Part shown: piece after piece, positions 8,560-16,248 of the stretch
How the letters are laid out: each line of letters starts with the position of its first letter
Position numbering within the stretch: the stretch's first letter is position 1
Assembly: GCF_900078395.1 (NCBI RefSeq)
Contig: NZ_FKLA01000009.1
Span: forward strand, 1,254,614-1,318,613
Direction of reading: 5' to 3'
Source: Anaerotruncus rubiinfantis
GTDB taxonomy: Bacteria > Bacillota > Clostridia > Oscillospirales > Ruminococcaceae
DNA length: 64,000 nucleotides
Made by a program: the position numbers and the translations under genes
Notes under the pieces: generated by a model
Databases searched by the model: none
Told to the model about the DNA's origin: nothing
The model's input: only the letters and a program-made list of their open reading frames with translations

Positions 8560-9105
8560 ATGAAACTGATGATTGCGTCCGACATTCATGGATCGCTCTA
8601 TTATTGTGAAAAGATGATCGCATGCTGGAAAACAGAACGGCCCGAAAAACTGATTCTGCTCGGGGATTTGCTCTATCATGGGCCGCGTAACGATCTTCCG
8701 CGCGACTATAATCCCAAGGCGGTGATTGCGCTGTTAAACGGTATGAAGGACGAGCTGCTCTGCGTGCGCGGCAACTGTGAGGCCGAGGTCGACCAGATGG
8801 TGCTGGATTTCCCGGTTATGGCGGAATATATGGCGCTTTGGCTCGACGGACGGATGGTTTTTGCCACCCACGGACATCATTTCAACAAAGGGGCGCTTCC
8901 TCCGCTCAAAAGGGGCGACATCCTGCTGCATGGCCATACCCATGTGCAGGCGATGGAAGCGGTTGGGGACTATGTTTACCTGAACCCCGGTTCGGTCGCG
9001 ATTCCGAAGGAGGGAAACGCCCACAGCTATATGACCTATGAGGACGGCTTGTTCACCATCAAGGATCTCAGCGGGAACGAGATCAGGAACTATAGCATCC
9101 GCTGA
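8560..9105 (+). CDS. YfcE/MJ0936 family metallophosphodiesterase
   Basis: 181 aa. All the metal-binding motifs of the calcineurin-like family are visible: SDIHGS (Asp8, His10), LGDLLYHG, RGNCE, THGHH and LHGHTHV, followed by NPGSVAIPKEG, a signature of the YfcE/MJ0936 subfamily. Members are cytosolic Mn2+-dependent phosphodiesterases with poorly known natural substrates. GGAGG sits 6 nt before the ATG. The next gene (NiaR type) begins 36 bp downstream on the same strand, so the two may be co-transcribed. Confidence 0.92.
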   Translation: MKLMIASDIHGSLYYCEKMIACWKTERPEKLILLGDLLYHGPRNDLPRDYNPKAVIALLNGMKDELLCVRGNCEAEVDQMVLDFPVMAEYMALWLDGRMVFATHGHHFNKGALPPLKRGDILLHGHTHVQAMEAVGDYVYLNPGSVAIPKEGNAHSYMTYEDGLFTIKDLSGNEIRNYSIR

Positions 9106-9140
9106 CAGAAAGCGGACGATCAAAAAAGGCGGTGATGGAA

Positions 9141-9665
9141 ATGGTCGCTTCCGAGCGGCGTGAAAAAATCAAAGAACTTCTGATGGCGGCGGGCCAGCCC
9201 GTCAGCGCAAGTGTACTTGCAAAGCAGATGGGTGTCAGCCGGCAGATCATCGTGGGGGATATCGCGCTCCTGCGCGCTTCCAATTTGACAATATCTGCCA
9301 CCCCGCGCGGCTATATCCTTGCGCAGCAATCCGAACGGGAGCGTTGTTATACGGTCGCCTGCAAACATGGACAGGACCAGATTGCGCAGGAGCTGTACGC
9401 GGTGGTCGATAACGGCGGCGGTGTTATCGACGTGGTGGTCGAACATGCGGTCTACGGCCAGATTTCCGGCCAGCTGCACGTTTTTTCCCGCTACGACGCG
9501 GACTCCTTTCTGAGAAAGCTGCGCGCGAGCAGCGGTACGCCGCTTTCCGCATTGACCGGCGGCGTGCACCTGCACACCATCTCCTGCCCGGATCAGGAAA
9601 CTTTCCGCCGCATCTGCGCGGCGCTCGCGGAAAAAGGCATCCTGTTTGAAAATTCTATACACTGA
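9141..9665 (+). CDS. niaR: NiaR-type transcriptional repressor (HTH-11 plus 3H domain)
   Basis: 174 aa. The N-terminal winged helix (RREKIKELLMAAGQPVSASVL, then GVSRQIIVGDIALLRA) precedes a C-terminal 3H domain with conserved histidines in ACKHGQ, VEHAVYG and GGVHLHTI. NiaR/YrxA binds nicotinic acid and represses NAD-precursor uptake and synthesis genes. The start is uncertain: GTG 9132, ATG 9135 and ATG 9141 are in frame; 9141 is preferred because AAGGCGG lies about 8 nt upstream. No nad or nia genes are nearby, so the targets are elsewhere. Confidence 0.88.
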   Translation: MVASERREKIKELLMAAGQPVSASVLAKQMGVSRQIIVGDIALLRASNLTISATPRGYILAQQSERERCYTVACKHGQDQIAQELYAVVDNGGGVIDVVVEHAVYGQISGQLHVFSRYDADSFLRKLRASSGTPLSALTGGVHLHTISCPDQETFRRICAALAEKGILFENSIH

Positions 9666-9689
9666 ATCCCAAAGCGATTTTTTCGCGTA

Positions 9690-9722
9690 TAAAAGGAGCG
9701 TCCCATCAGGGACGCTCCTTTG
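9690..9722. terminator. Bidirectional terminator
   Basis: AAAGGAGCGTCCC pairs perfectly with GGGACGCTCCTTT around loop ATCA, between the convergent niaR and lectin genes. Confidence 0.88.
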
Positions 9723-9733
9723 TAATCTGCGGA

Positions 9734-10360
9734 TTACTTTTCAGGTTCCGCGGCGGCTTTTTTAGCCGGTGCTTTCGCGGCCCTTTTTGCAGCGGGTTTT
9801 TCCGCCTTTGCAGAGGTTTGCGCTTTGGTGGCGGGCTTTTTCGTAGCGGGCTTTTTCGCAGCCGGTTTCTTGTCAGCGGGTTTTTCTGATTTTTCGGCGG
9901 TTTTTTTAGCGGGCTTTTCGGCAGCCGGAGCCGGTTCGATCGTCCACTGCTGATTCATGCCGTCCACGTCGTCCCAAATCTGGATGTTCGCGCCGTATGC
10001 GGCGACCATTGCCACAATGTCAAGGCAACGCCCGGATTTTTTTGATTTGATGCGGACATAACCGTCGAGATCGTGTTCCAGATACCACTGCTGGGTATCG
10101 GTGGGCAGATCCTCCCACTGGTGGACCCAGGAGCCGCACTCGGTGCCGCCGTAGACGACGTCCAACGCCTTCCCGGAAAGTTTGTTAATCAGCTTGAAGG
10201 ATGACTCGCCGCCGATGGCCTGCCATTGCTGCGCGTCGCTGCCGTCCTTATCCTGCAGCTGCACCAGGGCGCCGTTTTCCAAGCTCGCGTTTTCAATCCC
10301 AAGGGCCTTTTTGTTCACACGGGAAAGGATCAGGTAATACTGGTTTTTCTTGAAAGCCAT
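9734..10360 (-). CDS. Ricin-type beta-trefoil lectin with Lys/Ala/Pro-rich histone-like tail
   Basis: 208 aa from the ATG with AAGGAG 10 nt upstream. Residues 1-143 form one beta-trefoil with three QxW repeats (Trp46, Trp92, Trp139). Each repeat has the expected layout, such as GRCLDIV, ANIQIWD and QQWTIE. Residues 144-208 are a low-complexity basic tail built of PAKK, PATKK and AEKPA units like histone H1 or bacterial HU-type tails. No signal peptide or membrane segment is visible, so the protein looks cytoplasmic. The trefoil suggests carbohydrate binding and the tail suggests nucleic acid or polyanion binding; both are inference. Monocistronic with its own promoter. Confidence 0.85.
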   Translation of the reverse strand: MAFKKNQYYLILSRVNKKALGIENASLENGALVQLQDKDGSDAQQWQAIGGESSFKLINKLSGKALDVVYGGTECGSWVHQWEDLPTDTQQWYLEHDLDGYVRIKSKKSGRCLDIVAMVAAYGANIQIWDDVDGMNQQWTIEPAPAAEKPAKKTAEKSEKPADKKPAAKKPATKKPATKAQTSAKAEKPAAKRAAKAPAKKAAAEPEK

Positions 10361-10406
10361 CCTGTTCACACTCCTTAAGCAGTTGGTAGTTAATTTGCAT
10401 ATTTAA

Positions 10407-10434
10407 ATTATACCCGCTCTGTTTAGATTGTCAA
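10407..10434 (-). promoter_or_regulatory. Promoter for the lectin gene
   Basis: On the minus strand TTGACA (10434-10429) and TATAAT (10412-10407) are separated by 16 bp, a near-consensus sigma-A promoter about 45 nt ahead of the lectin start. It is among the strongest promoter matches in the window. Confidence 0.8.
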
Positions 10435-10540
10435 ACGATTCCTGAAATTTACAGAGGATTCACCGACTTGGACAAACAGCAACGCATTTTATTAGTGGAA
10501 TCACACAATTAAAATGGAAATATATTGAAAATAAAGGGAA

Positions 10541-10569
10541 TTGACCAAACAGGCCAAGGAGAGTAAAAT
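10541..10569 (+). promoter_or_regulatory. Promoter for the M20 amidohydrolase gene
   Basis: TTGACC (10541-10546) and TAAAAT (10564-10569) with a 17-bp spacer, about 35 nt ahead of the start codon. Confidence 0.65.
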
Positions 10570-10605
10570 GGGAGCGTCAAAAAATAAAGCGGTGAGGTGA
10601 CTGAT

Positions 10606-11913
10606 TTGGACCCGATTGAACAGCGGATTCTTACGATTATCGATGAAAAAACGCCGGAACTGTATCGGTTTGCAAATGATATTTATTCCCGCGGGGAGCC
10701 CGGCTTCCGGGAATTTTGTACTGCTGGAAAAATTGCGCGGCAGTTTAGGGCGCTTGGCCTGCCGGTAGCGGAAGGGTTGGCGGTCACCGGCGTGAAGGCG
10801 CGGCTTGGCAGCGGCAGGGGTCCGACAGCGGCGGTCATCAGCGAGCTGGATGGGATCCGCTGCGCGGAGCATCCCTTTGCGAATCCGGAAAACGGTGTGT
10901 CGCATGCCTGCGGGCATCATGCGCAGATGACCGCGATGCTTGGCGCGGCGATGGCGCTTACCGACCCAGAGGTGCGCGAAGCGCTTGACGGCGACGCAGT
11001 CTTTTTCGCGGTGCCCGCGGAGGAGCATGTCGACGCTCCTATACGCCGGGAGCTGCGCGAGGCCGGGAAGATCCGTTTTAACGGCGGCAAGAGCGAGCTG
11101 ATCCGGATTGGCGCGTTTGACGATGTGGATGTGGCGCTTACCACCCATGTTCATATGGTCGAATGCGGCAGTGATCTGTTGCTTGGAAATCTTTCCTGCA
11201 ATGGTTTTGTTGCAAAGACGGTCGTTTTGCATGGCAAGGCGGCGCACGCGGCGAATGCGCCGCATCTCGCTGTAAACGCGCTCAATGCAGCCAGTTTGGG
11301 GCTTTCCGCCATCGGGATGCTGCGGGAAACCTTTCGGGAGCAGGATTATGTCCGTGTGCATCCGATCATCACGAAAGGCGGAAGCGCAGTCAATGTCGTG
11401 CCGGACGAGGTACGGTTGGAGATGCAGGTGCGCGCGAAGACGCTTGGCGCGATGCGCGCGGCAAGCGAAAAGGTCGACCGGGCATTCACCGGCGCGGCGT
11501 ATGCGATCGGTGCGACTGCCGAAATTCTGGACGAACAGGGGTATCTGCCGATCATCGCGCGGGAGGCGGACGAGGTCCTTTTGAAATCGGCCGCGCTGCT
11601 CGAGGACGTGAGCTGGGAGCCGGTGGATATCATCCGCCACAACACCGCATCCACCGATGTGGGCGACCTGACGCATCTGCTGCCGGTCGTGAACTTCACC
11701 CACGGCGGATTTTCCGGATCATTGCACAGCCAGGATTTCACCATTACCGACGAATATAAAGCCCTGGCCGTTCCGGCCAAGCTGATGGCGCTTACCGTTT
11801 ATCAGCTGCTCCGGGACGGCGGAAAGGAAGCCCGCCGAATCAAAGCGGAGTTCCAGCCGGTGTTTACAAAGGAAAGCTATACGGCTTATGTGGAAGGACT
11901 CGACAAAAAATAA
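10606..11913 (+). CDS. M20 family metallopeptidase / amidohydrolase
   Basis: About 435 aa. HACGHHAQMTAMLGAA carries the Cys/His metal-binding signature of the amidohydrolase branch of M20 (aminoacylase, hippurate hydrolase, AbgB type), and VPAEEHVDAP carries the general-base and metal-bridging glutamates. The middle segment VLHGKAAHAANAP is the dimerisation-domain signature. It probably removes an acyl or aminobenzoyl group from an amide in the cytosol. The start is uncertain: TTG 10606 has GGTGAGGTG at good spacing, and GTG 10597 lies inside that SD. Monocistronic between its own promoter and terminator. Confidence 0.86.
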   Translation: MDPIEQRILTIIDEKTPELYRFANDIYSRGEPGFREFCTAGKIARQFRALGLPVAEGLAVTGVKARLGSGRGPTAAVISELDGIRCAEHPFANPENGVSHACGHHAQMTAMLGAAMALTDPEVREALDGDAVFFAVPAEEHVDAPIRRELREAGKIRFNGGKSELIRIGAFDDVDVALTTHVHMVECGSDLLLGNLSCNGFVAKTVVLHGKAAHAANAPHLAVNALNAASLGLSAIGMLRETFREQDYVRVHPIITKGGSAVNVVPDEVRLEMQVRAKTLGAMRAASEKVDRAFTGAAYAIGATAEILDEQGYLPIIAREADEVLLKSAALLEDVSWEPVDIIRHNTASTDVGDLTHLLPVVNFTHGGFSGSLHSQDFTITDEYKALAVPAKLMALTVYQLLRDGGKEARRIKAEFQPVFTKESYTAYVEGLDKK

Positions 11914-11916
11914 TAG

Positions 11917-11947
11917 AAAAACAGCCGCAAAAACGGCTGTTTTTTTG
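11917..11947. terminator. Bidirectional terminator
   Basis: AACAGCCG pairs with CGGCTGTT around CAAAAA, followed by a run of T and preceded by a run of A. It lies between convergent genes. Confidence 0.88.
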
Positions 11948-11970
11948 CTTATTGGCCGTTGGCCGGTATA

Positions 11971-12426
11971 TTAAAATGACTTACGGCGAAACCGCAGGCC
12001 TTCGCGAAGACCGTTTTCATGCGCCTGCCGGGCGGCTTCACCGGGTGCGCGGTGCGCGGCGTCCTGCCGGAAGTATTCTTCGAGCTGCCGCTTGTCCTCC
12101 AGGATGAGCCCGTCCTCACCGGCGAGCGATTCGATGTGATGCCGGAATTCGTGGCGCAGTGTTTTACGCAGCTCGCGCTTGAGCGCCAGTGGGGCGAGAT
12201 GGCCGAATACCCGTTCAAACGAGCCATAATAAAGAAAGACCGCCCGGCCGAGGAACCCGCCCGAATGGTACTCCCCAAGGATATAGAGATCATCGGCGCG
12301 GGCTGCCGGATTCGGTTTTGCCTCGGGCAGCAGGCTTACGCCGCCGTTGAGCTCGGCAAAAAAAGGCTCCGGCAGTTCATCAAGCAGTTCAGAAAGCATC
12401 TCCTGCATTTCGTCGATCGAAATCAT
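11971..12426 (-). CDS. Zincin-like metallopeptidase family protein
   Basis: 151 aa. The zinc-binding motif HEFRHH (His92, Glu93, His96) lies in a helix near residue 90. The layout, short acidic N-terminus, DDLYILGEYH strand, then HExxH and a charged C-terminal tail, fits the small zincin-like family (PF06262 type) of unknown substrate. AAGGAGG lies 5 nt before ATG 12426, which fixes the start; an in-frame upstream ATG at 12465 lacks an SD. Cytosolic and monocistronic. Confidence 0.8.
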   Translation of the reverse strand: MISIDEMQEMLSELLDELPEPFFAELNGGVSLLPEAKPNPAARADDLYILGEYHSGGFLGRAVFLYYGSFERVFGHLAPLALKRELRKTLRHEFRHHIESLAGEDGLILEDKRQLEEYFRQDAAHRAPGEAARQAHENGLREGLRFRRKSF

Positions 12427-12491
12427 CGCGGCCTCCTTGCGGTTTTGATGTTCCCAGCATAGCATGTTTGTGGCTTTGACGCAACTGCGGC

Positions 12492-12519
12492 TTGACAGAA
12501 AATACTTCCATGATATAAT
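12492..12519 (+). promoter_or_regulatory. Promoter for the Crp/Fnr-ABC operon
   Basis: TTGACA (12492-12497) and TATAAT (12514-12519) are separated by 16 bp, 41 nt ahead of the regulator start. Both hexamers match consensus. Confidence 0.85.
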
Positions 12520-12560
12520 GAATCTGTATCAAATGAGACAGTTTTGGGGAGGAGTGCCTT

Positions 12561-13217
12561 GTGTCGCTGACAAACCGGCAAAAACAGCTGCTGCTCGGCA
12601 GTTTCCTGTTTGAGCAGATCCCCCCGCAGCTGGTGGAGGGATTCCTTGACGAGCTGCATGCCGAAAGCTTTGCGGCTGGCGCAGAAATCTATACAGCCAG
12701 CGCGTTCGCCCGCTCGGTGGGGTTCGTTACCAAAGGCGCGGCGGTTGTTCACAATGCGTCTGGCGTGCTGCTCAACACACTTGACGCCGGAAACTGCTTT
12801 GGAGTGGCGGCGCTTTTCTCGCCGGAAGAGGACTATATCGCAACGGTTTCAGCCAAAACGGCGGCACAGGTTGTTTTCATCACCGACCGGCAGCTGACCG
12901 GACTTTTTGCAGAGTTTCCGCAGACAGCGGTCAACTACATCGCGTTTCTTTCCTGCCGTATCCGGTTCCTCAATCGTAAGATTGAGCGTTTTACCGCGCC
13001 GAGCGCGCTGGAGGCCCTGCGCTTTTACCTGCTGGAGAATGAACAGGAAGGCACGGTGGTCGTTTCTCAGGGTTATGCACAGCTCGCCCGCCAGCTCAAC
13101 ATCGGCCGCGCTTCGCTTTACCGGAGCCTCGACGTGCTGGAGAAACGGGGGATTATCCGCCGCGCTGAGAAGACGGTTGCGGTTCGCATCCCGGCAGCCC
13201 TGAAACATCCATTCTGA
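12561..13217 (+). CDS. Crp/Fnr family transcriptional regulator
   Basis: 218 aa. Residues 1-140 resemble a cyclic-nucleotide-binding beta-roll (GFVTKGAAVVHNASG, then GNCFGVAALFSPEEDYIATVSA). Residues 150-215 hold the winged helix QGYAQLARQLNIGRASLYRS. No cysteine cluster for an Fe-S centre is apparent at the N-terminus, so an O2-sensing Fnr role is unlikely. GTG start with GGAGGAG upstream. The gene is 38 bp ahead of an ABC importer operon on the same strand and probably controls it. The effector is unknown. Confidence 0.9.
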   Translation: MSLTNRQKQLLLGSFLFEQIPPQLVEGFLDELHAESFAAGAEIYTASAFARSVGFVTKGAAVVHNASGVLLNTLDAGNCFGVAALFSPEEDYIATVSAKTAAQVVFITDRQLTGLFAEFPQTAVNYIAFLSCRIRFLNRKIERFTAPSALEALRFYLLENEQEGTVVVSQGYAQLARQLNIGRASLYRSLDVLEKRGIIRRAEKTVAVRIPAALKHPF

Positions 13218-13255
13218 CAAAAATAATTTCCAATTGCATAAGGAGGACCTGTCCT

Positions 13256-14350
13256 ATGAAAAAACGATCCGTCATTTTGCTGGCGCTCGCATTGACCCTT
13301 TCCTTTGCCGCCTGCGGCCAGGCAAAAGCCCCGTCTTCTTCCGTCATGCCTGAGAGTGCGCCCGCTTCCTCTGGAACAGCTGAGCCGGCTTCTGCCGAAC
13401 CTGCCCTATCCGAAGCTCCCGCTCCGGCAGGACCCGTATTCACCATCCCCACCGACGATGTGGAGGTGCGCGTTGCGGCGCTCAAGGGCCCGACCGCGAT
13501 CGGTATGGTCAAGCTGATGGAGGAAGCTGACGGCGAAGACCTTTCAAACTACAAATTCACGATGGCGGGCGCGCCGGATGAGATCGTCGGAAAAATCATC
13601 CAAGGAGAATTTGACATCGCTGCCGTGCCCACCAACCTTGCCGCAACCCTTTATAACAAGACCGAGGGCAAAGTGAAGCTCGCGGCGCTCAATACAATGG
13701 GAATCCTGTATGTTGTGGAAAACGGCGATACCATCCAGTCGATCGCCGACCTTGCCGGCAAGACGGTCTATTCGACCGGAAAAGGTTCCGTGCCGGAATT
13801 TGCGTTCAACTATATCCTTGCGCAGAACGATATCCTCGGGGAGGTAACCGTCGAATACAAGTCCGAGCACACCGAGCTTGCAAACCTGCTCGCGGCGGGC
13901 CAGGCGGATCTGGCGGTACTGCCGCAGCCGTTTGTCACCACCGTCACCATGCAGAATCCGGACATCCGCGTGGCGCTTGACCTGACTAAGGAATGGGATG
14001 CGGTTTCTGGCGGCGCGGGCGGCCTGACAATGGGCTGCATCGTCATCCAGCAGCAGTTCATCGAAGAACATCCCGAAGCGGTCAAGGCCTTTCTGGAAAA
14101 CTACAGGGCCTCGGTCGAATTCGTGACCGACCCTGCCAATCTCGATGCGGCGGCTGAACTGGTTGTGGCGCGGGGCATCATCCCCAAAGCGCCGATCGCA
14201 AAAGCCGCAATCCCCGAATGCAGCATCGTATTCAAAACCGGTGAGGAGATGAAGACGATCGCCAGCGGATTCTATCAAGTGCTGTTCGACGCGGACCCCC
14301 AGTCAGTAGGAGGCAAGCTGCCGGATGAAAACCTCTACTTCCTCGGATAA
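13256..14350 (+). CDS. ABC transporter substrate-binding lipoprotein (NMT1/SsuA type)
   Basis: 364 aa. Lipoprotein signal with lipobox FAAC (Cys20), a Ser/Pro/Ala-rich linker, then a periplasmic-binding fold of the type used for sulfonates, nitrate, thiamine precursors and similar small ligands. EIVGKIIQGEFDIAAVPTNLAA and LAGKTVYSTGKGSVPEFAFNYI are typical. AAGGAGG precedes the ATG. The permease gene overlaps the 3' end by 26 bp, so this is the first component of a three-gene importer. The ligand cannot be stated. Confidence 0.88.
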   Translation: MKKRSVILLALALTLSFAACGQAKAPSSSVMPESAPASSGTAEPASAEPALSEAPAPAGPVFTIPTDDVEVRVAALKGPTAIGMVKLMEEADGEDLSNYKFTMAGAPDEIVGKIIQGEFDIAAVPTNLAATLYNKTEGKVKLAALNTMGILYVVENGDTIQSIADLAGKTVYSTGKGSVPEFAFNYILAQNDILGEVTVEYKSEHTELANLLAAGQADLAVLPQPFVTTVTMQNPDIRVALDLTKEWDAVSGGAGGLTMGCIVIQQQFIEEHPEAVKAFLENYRASVEFVTDPANLDAAAELVVARGIIPKAPIAKAAIPECSIVFKTGEEMKTIASGFYQVLFDADPQSVGGKLPDENLYFLG

Positions 14351-15113
14351 ACACCCGTTCCCGACAAGAATCATTGTGATCGTCCTCTGGCTGCTCCTGT
14401 GGCAGGCGGCTTATCTCGCTGTGGGGGAGGACCTTTTGCTGGCCTCTCCCGCAGCCACCCTTGTCCGGGTGGCCCAGCTCGCCGTGAGCGGCAGCTTTTG
14501 GGGAATCATCGTCCAAAGCCTCGGCAGGATCCTTACAGGATTCCTGTTGGGGCTCGTTTGCGGTACGGCGGTTGCTTTTGCCACCGCGCATTCCAGATGG
14601 GCTCACGCATTCGTTTCACTGCCGATGAATATCATCAAGGCAACGCCGGTCGCTTCCTTTGTGATCCTTGCGCTTGTGTGGATCAGCGGGAAAAACCTTT
14701 CGGTTTTTATCGCTTTCCTGATGGTGCTGCCGCTCGTGTGGTCAAATGTCCATCAGGGAATCAAAAGTACCGATCCGAAGCTTTTGGAAATGGCAAAGGT
14801 GTTCCGGCTGCCGCACGCCTCGGTTCTGCGTTCAATCACCGTGCCGGCGGCGCTTCCGTATTTTTTATCGGCCGCGCGGGTGGGACTTGGATTTTCGTGG
14901 AAAGCGGGCATCGCGGGCGAAGTCATTGCCATTCCCACGGCTGCGATCGGCACCCAGCTCTACAATGCAAAGGTCTACCTCGAAACGGCCGACCTGTTTG
15001 CTTGGACAGCGGTGATTATCCTGCTGTCGGTGCTGCTTGAACGGATGATGCTGGTGGGTTTTGACGCGCTGACCAAGCGCCTGAGCCGTATGAAGCGGGA
15101 GGTGCGGGAATGA
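14325..15113 (+). CDS. ABC transporter permease (SsuC/TauC type)
   Basis: 262 aa with about six membrane segments. The cytoplasmic coupling motif LLEMAKVFRLPHASVLRSI followed by VPAALPYFLSAARVGLG matches the EAA loop of SsuC/TauC-like permeases. It starts inside the binding-protein gene and ends with an ATGA overlap onto the ATPase gene, so translation is coupled throughout. Confidence 0.9.
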   Translation: MKTSTSSDKHPFPTRIIVIVLWLLLWQAAYLAVGEDLLLASPAATLVRVAQLAVSGSFWGIIVQSLGRILTGFLLGLVCGTAVAFATAHSRWAHAFVSLPMNIIKATPVASFVILALVWISGKNLSVFIAFLMVLPLVWSNVHQGIKSTDPKLLEMAKVFRLPHASVLRSITVPAALPYFLSAARVGLGFSWKAGIAGEVIAIPTAAIGTQLYNAKVYLETADLFAWTAVIILLSVLLERMMLVGFDALTKRLSRMKREVRE

Positions 15114-15706
15114 AGATCATATGCAGGGATGTTTCCTTTTCCTACGGTGAAAAGCAGATCCTGCGGGGCCTGAATTTTACGCTGCAGCCCGGCAGCCGAA
15201 CCGCTCTGATGGGGCCGTCCGGCTGCGGAAAAACGACCTTGCTGCGCCTGCTTGCCGGGCTTGAACGCCCGGACACGGGAAGCATCGCAGGGCTTCCGCC
15301 GGAAGGGGTTGCGATGGTGTTTCAGGAAAACCGGCTGGTCGGACAGCTGACCCTTTTGGATAATCTTTCATTGGTAGCACCGCGCCGGCCGGCGCGGGAG
15401 CTGGAAACGCTGCTTTTGGAATTGGGGCTTGGGGAGGAAGCGGGGCGTTACCCAGCGGAACTTTCCGGCGGGATGAAGCGCCGCGCGGCGATCGCGCGGG
15501 CGGCGGCCTTTCAAAGCCCGCTGATGCTGCTTGACGAGCCGTTCACCGGACTTGATGAGCAAAACAGGGAGCGCGCCGCGCGGTTCCTTCTGCACCATGC
15601 GCGGGGCCGGGTCCTGTTTGCTGTGACCCACGATCCGGCCGAGGCGCGGCTTTTGGACGCCCAAATTTTGCAGATGCGGGACTTAGGGCGAAATGACGAA
15701 AAATAA
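15110..15706 (+). CDS. ABC transporter ATP-binding protein (SsuB/TauB type)
   Basis: 198 aa, a short ABC ATPase. Walker A GPSGCGKTT (residues 35-43), Q-loop in VFQENRL, signature LSGGMKRRAAIARA, Walker B MLLDEP, and H-loop in VTHDPAEA. It energises the importer encoded by the two genes before it. ATGA overlap with the permease. No terminator hairpin is obvious right after the stop. Confidence 0.92.
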   Translation: MKIICRDVSFSYGEKQILRGLNFTLQPGSRTALMGPSGCGKTTLLRLLAGLERPDTGSIAGLPPEGVAMVFQENRLVGQLTLLDNLSLVAPRRPARELETLLLELGLGEEAGRYPAELSGGMKRRAAIARAAAFQSPLMLLDEPFTGLDEQNRERAARFLLHHARGRVLFAVTHDPAEARLLDAQILQMRDLGRNDEK

Positions 15707-15824
15707 GCCTGATTGCTTAGCAACTTATACAATAAATTTTGCTGAAAAGCGTTTTTGATTGGCCCGGATTTTTGTAGAAAAGGGAATAATATTGCAATAT
15801 TTCAGAAAAAGTGTGAAAAGCGCA

Positions 15825-15853
15825 TTGACGCACCGCGCAAATGTTGTTAGAAT
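15825..15853 (+). promoter_or_regulatory. Promoter of the T-box/cstA transcript
   Basis: TTGACG (15825-15830) and TAGAAT (15848-15853) with a 17-bp spacer, placed just upstream of the T-box leader. The 15707-15824 stretch before it is AT-rich and shows no gene. Confidence 0.75.
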
Positions 15854-15875
15854 CATCACAATACAGAATCATGCA

Positions 15876-16182
15876 AATGCGATGAACAGGAATGGTTTCT
15901 GGAAGTTTCCGCCACAGAGAGCCGCCATCCGCTGAAAGGCGGCGTGAAAGCCCGGAGATTGATCCCCTGCGAGCAGTCAGCTGAACGGGAAACCCAGTAG
16001 GTGTGACCGGATTTCCACCGTTAACGGGAAACATATTCAACAACGAAACCGTGTTGCTTTGAGGTGGCCGCGCGGTCGGATTGTTCGATATGGCAGAGCG
16101 GCCGTGTACGTACGGCAACAAGAGTGGTAACGCGGGGCTTCGGCTTCGTCTCTTAAAAGTTTTAAGGGACGGGGCCTTTTTT
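15876..16182 (+). ncRNA. T-box leader (tRNA-sensing riboswitch) upstream of cstA
   Basis: The leader has the ordered parts of a T-box. Stem I carries the AG-bulge AGAGAG (15916-15921) and a distal hairpin GCCGCC/GGCGGC (15921-15943) with loop GCTGAAA. TTTCTGG (15896-15902) pairs with CCGGAGA (15952-15958). The T-box sequence AGAGTGGTAACGCGG lies at 16121-16135. A 17-bp terminator stem follows at 16142-16176, then six T. The UGGU bulge would pair with a tRNA ending ACCA (discriminator A). The specifier codon cannot be fixed by eye: TTG (Leu, 15959-15961) is my first choice and ATC (Ile, 15962-15964) the alternative. Uncharged tRNA should favour antitermination and read-through into cstA. Confidence 0.9.
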
Positions 16183-16248
16183 GCGTTTCGGTTCTGTAAC
16201 AGCAACTGTTTTACCGGCTGTAAAACAGAAGATTTGGAGGAAATCAAA

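Noticed and set aside
16081..16248. N-terminal extension of CstA into the upstream region
   Set aside because: The frame is open but overlaps the T-box and its terminator; the SD at 16236-16240 and the family N-terminus fix the start at 16249.
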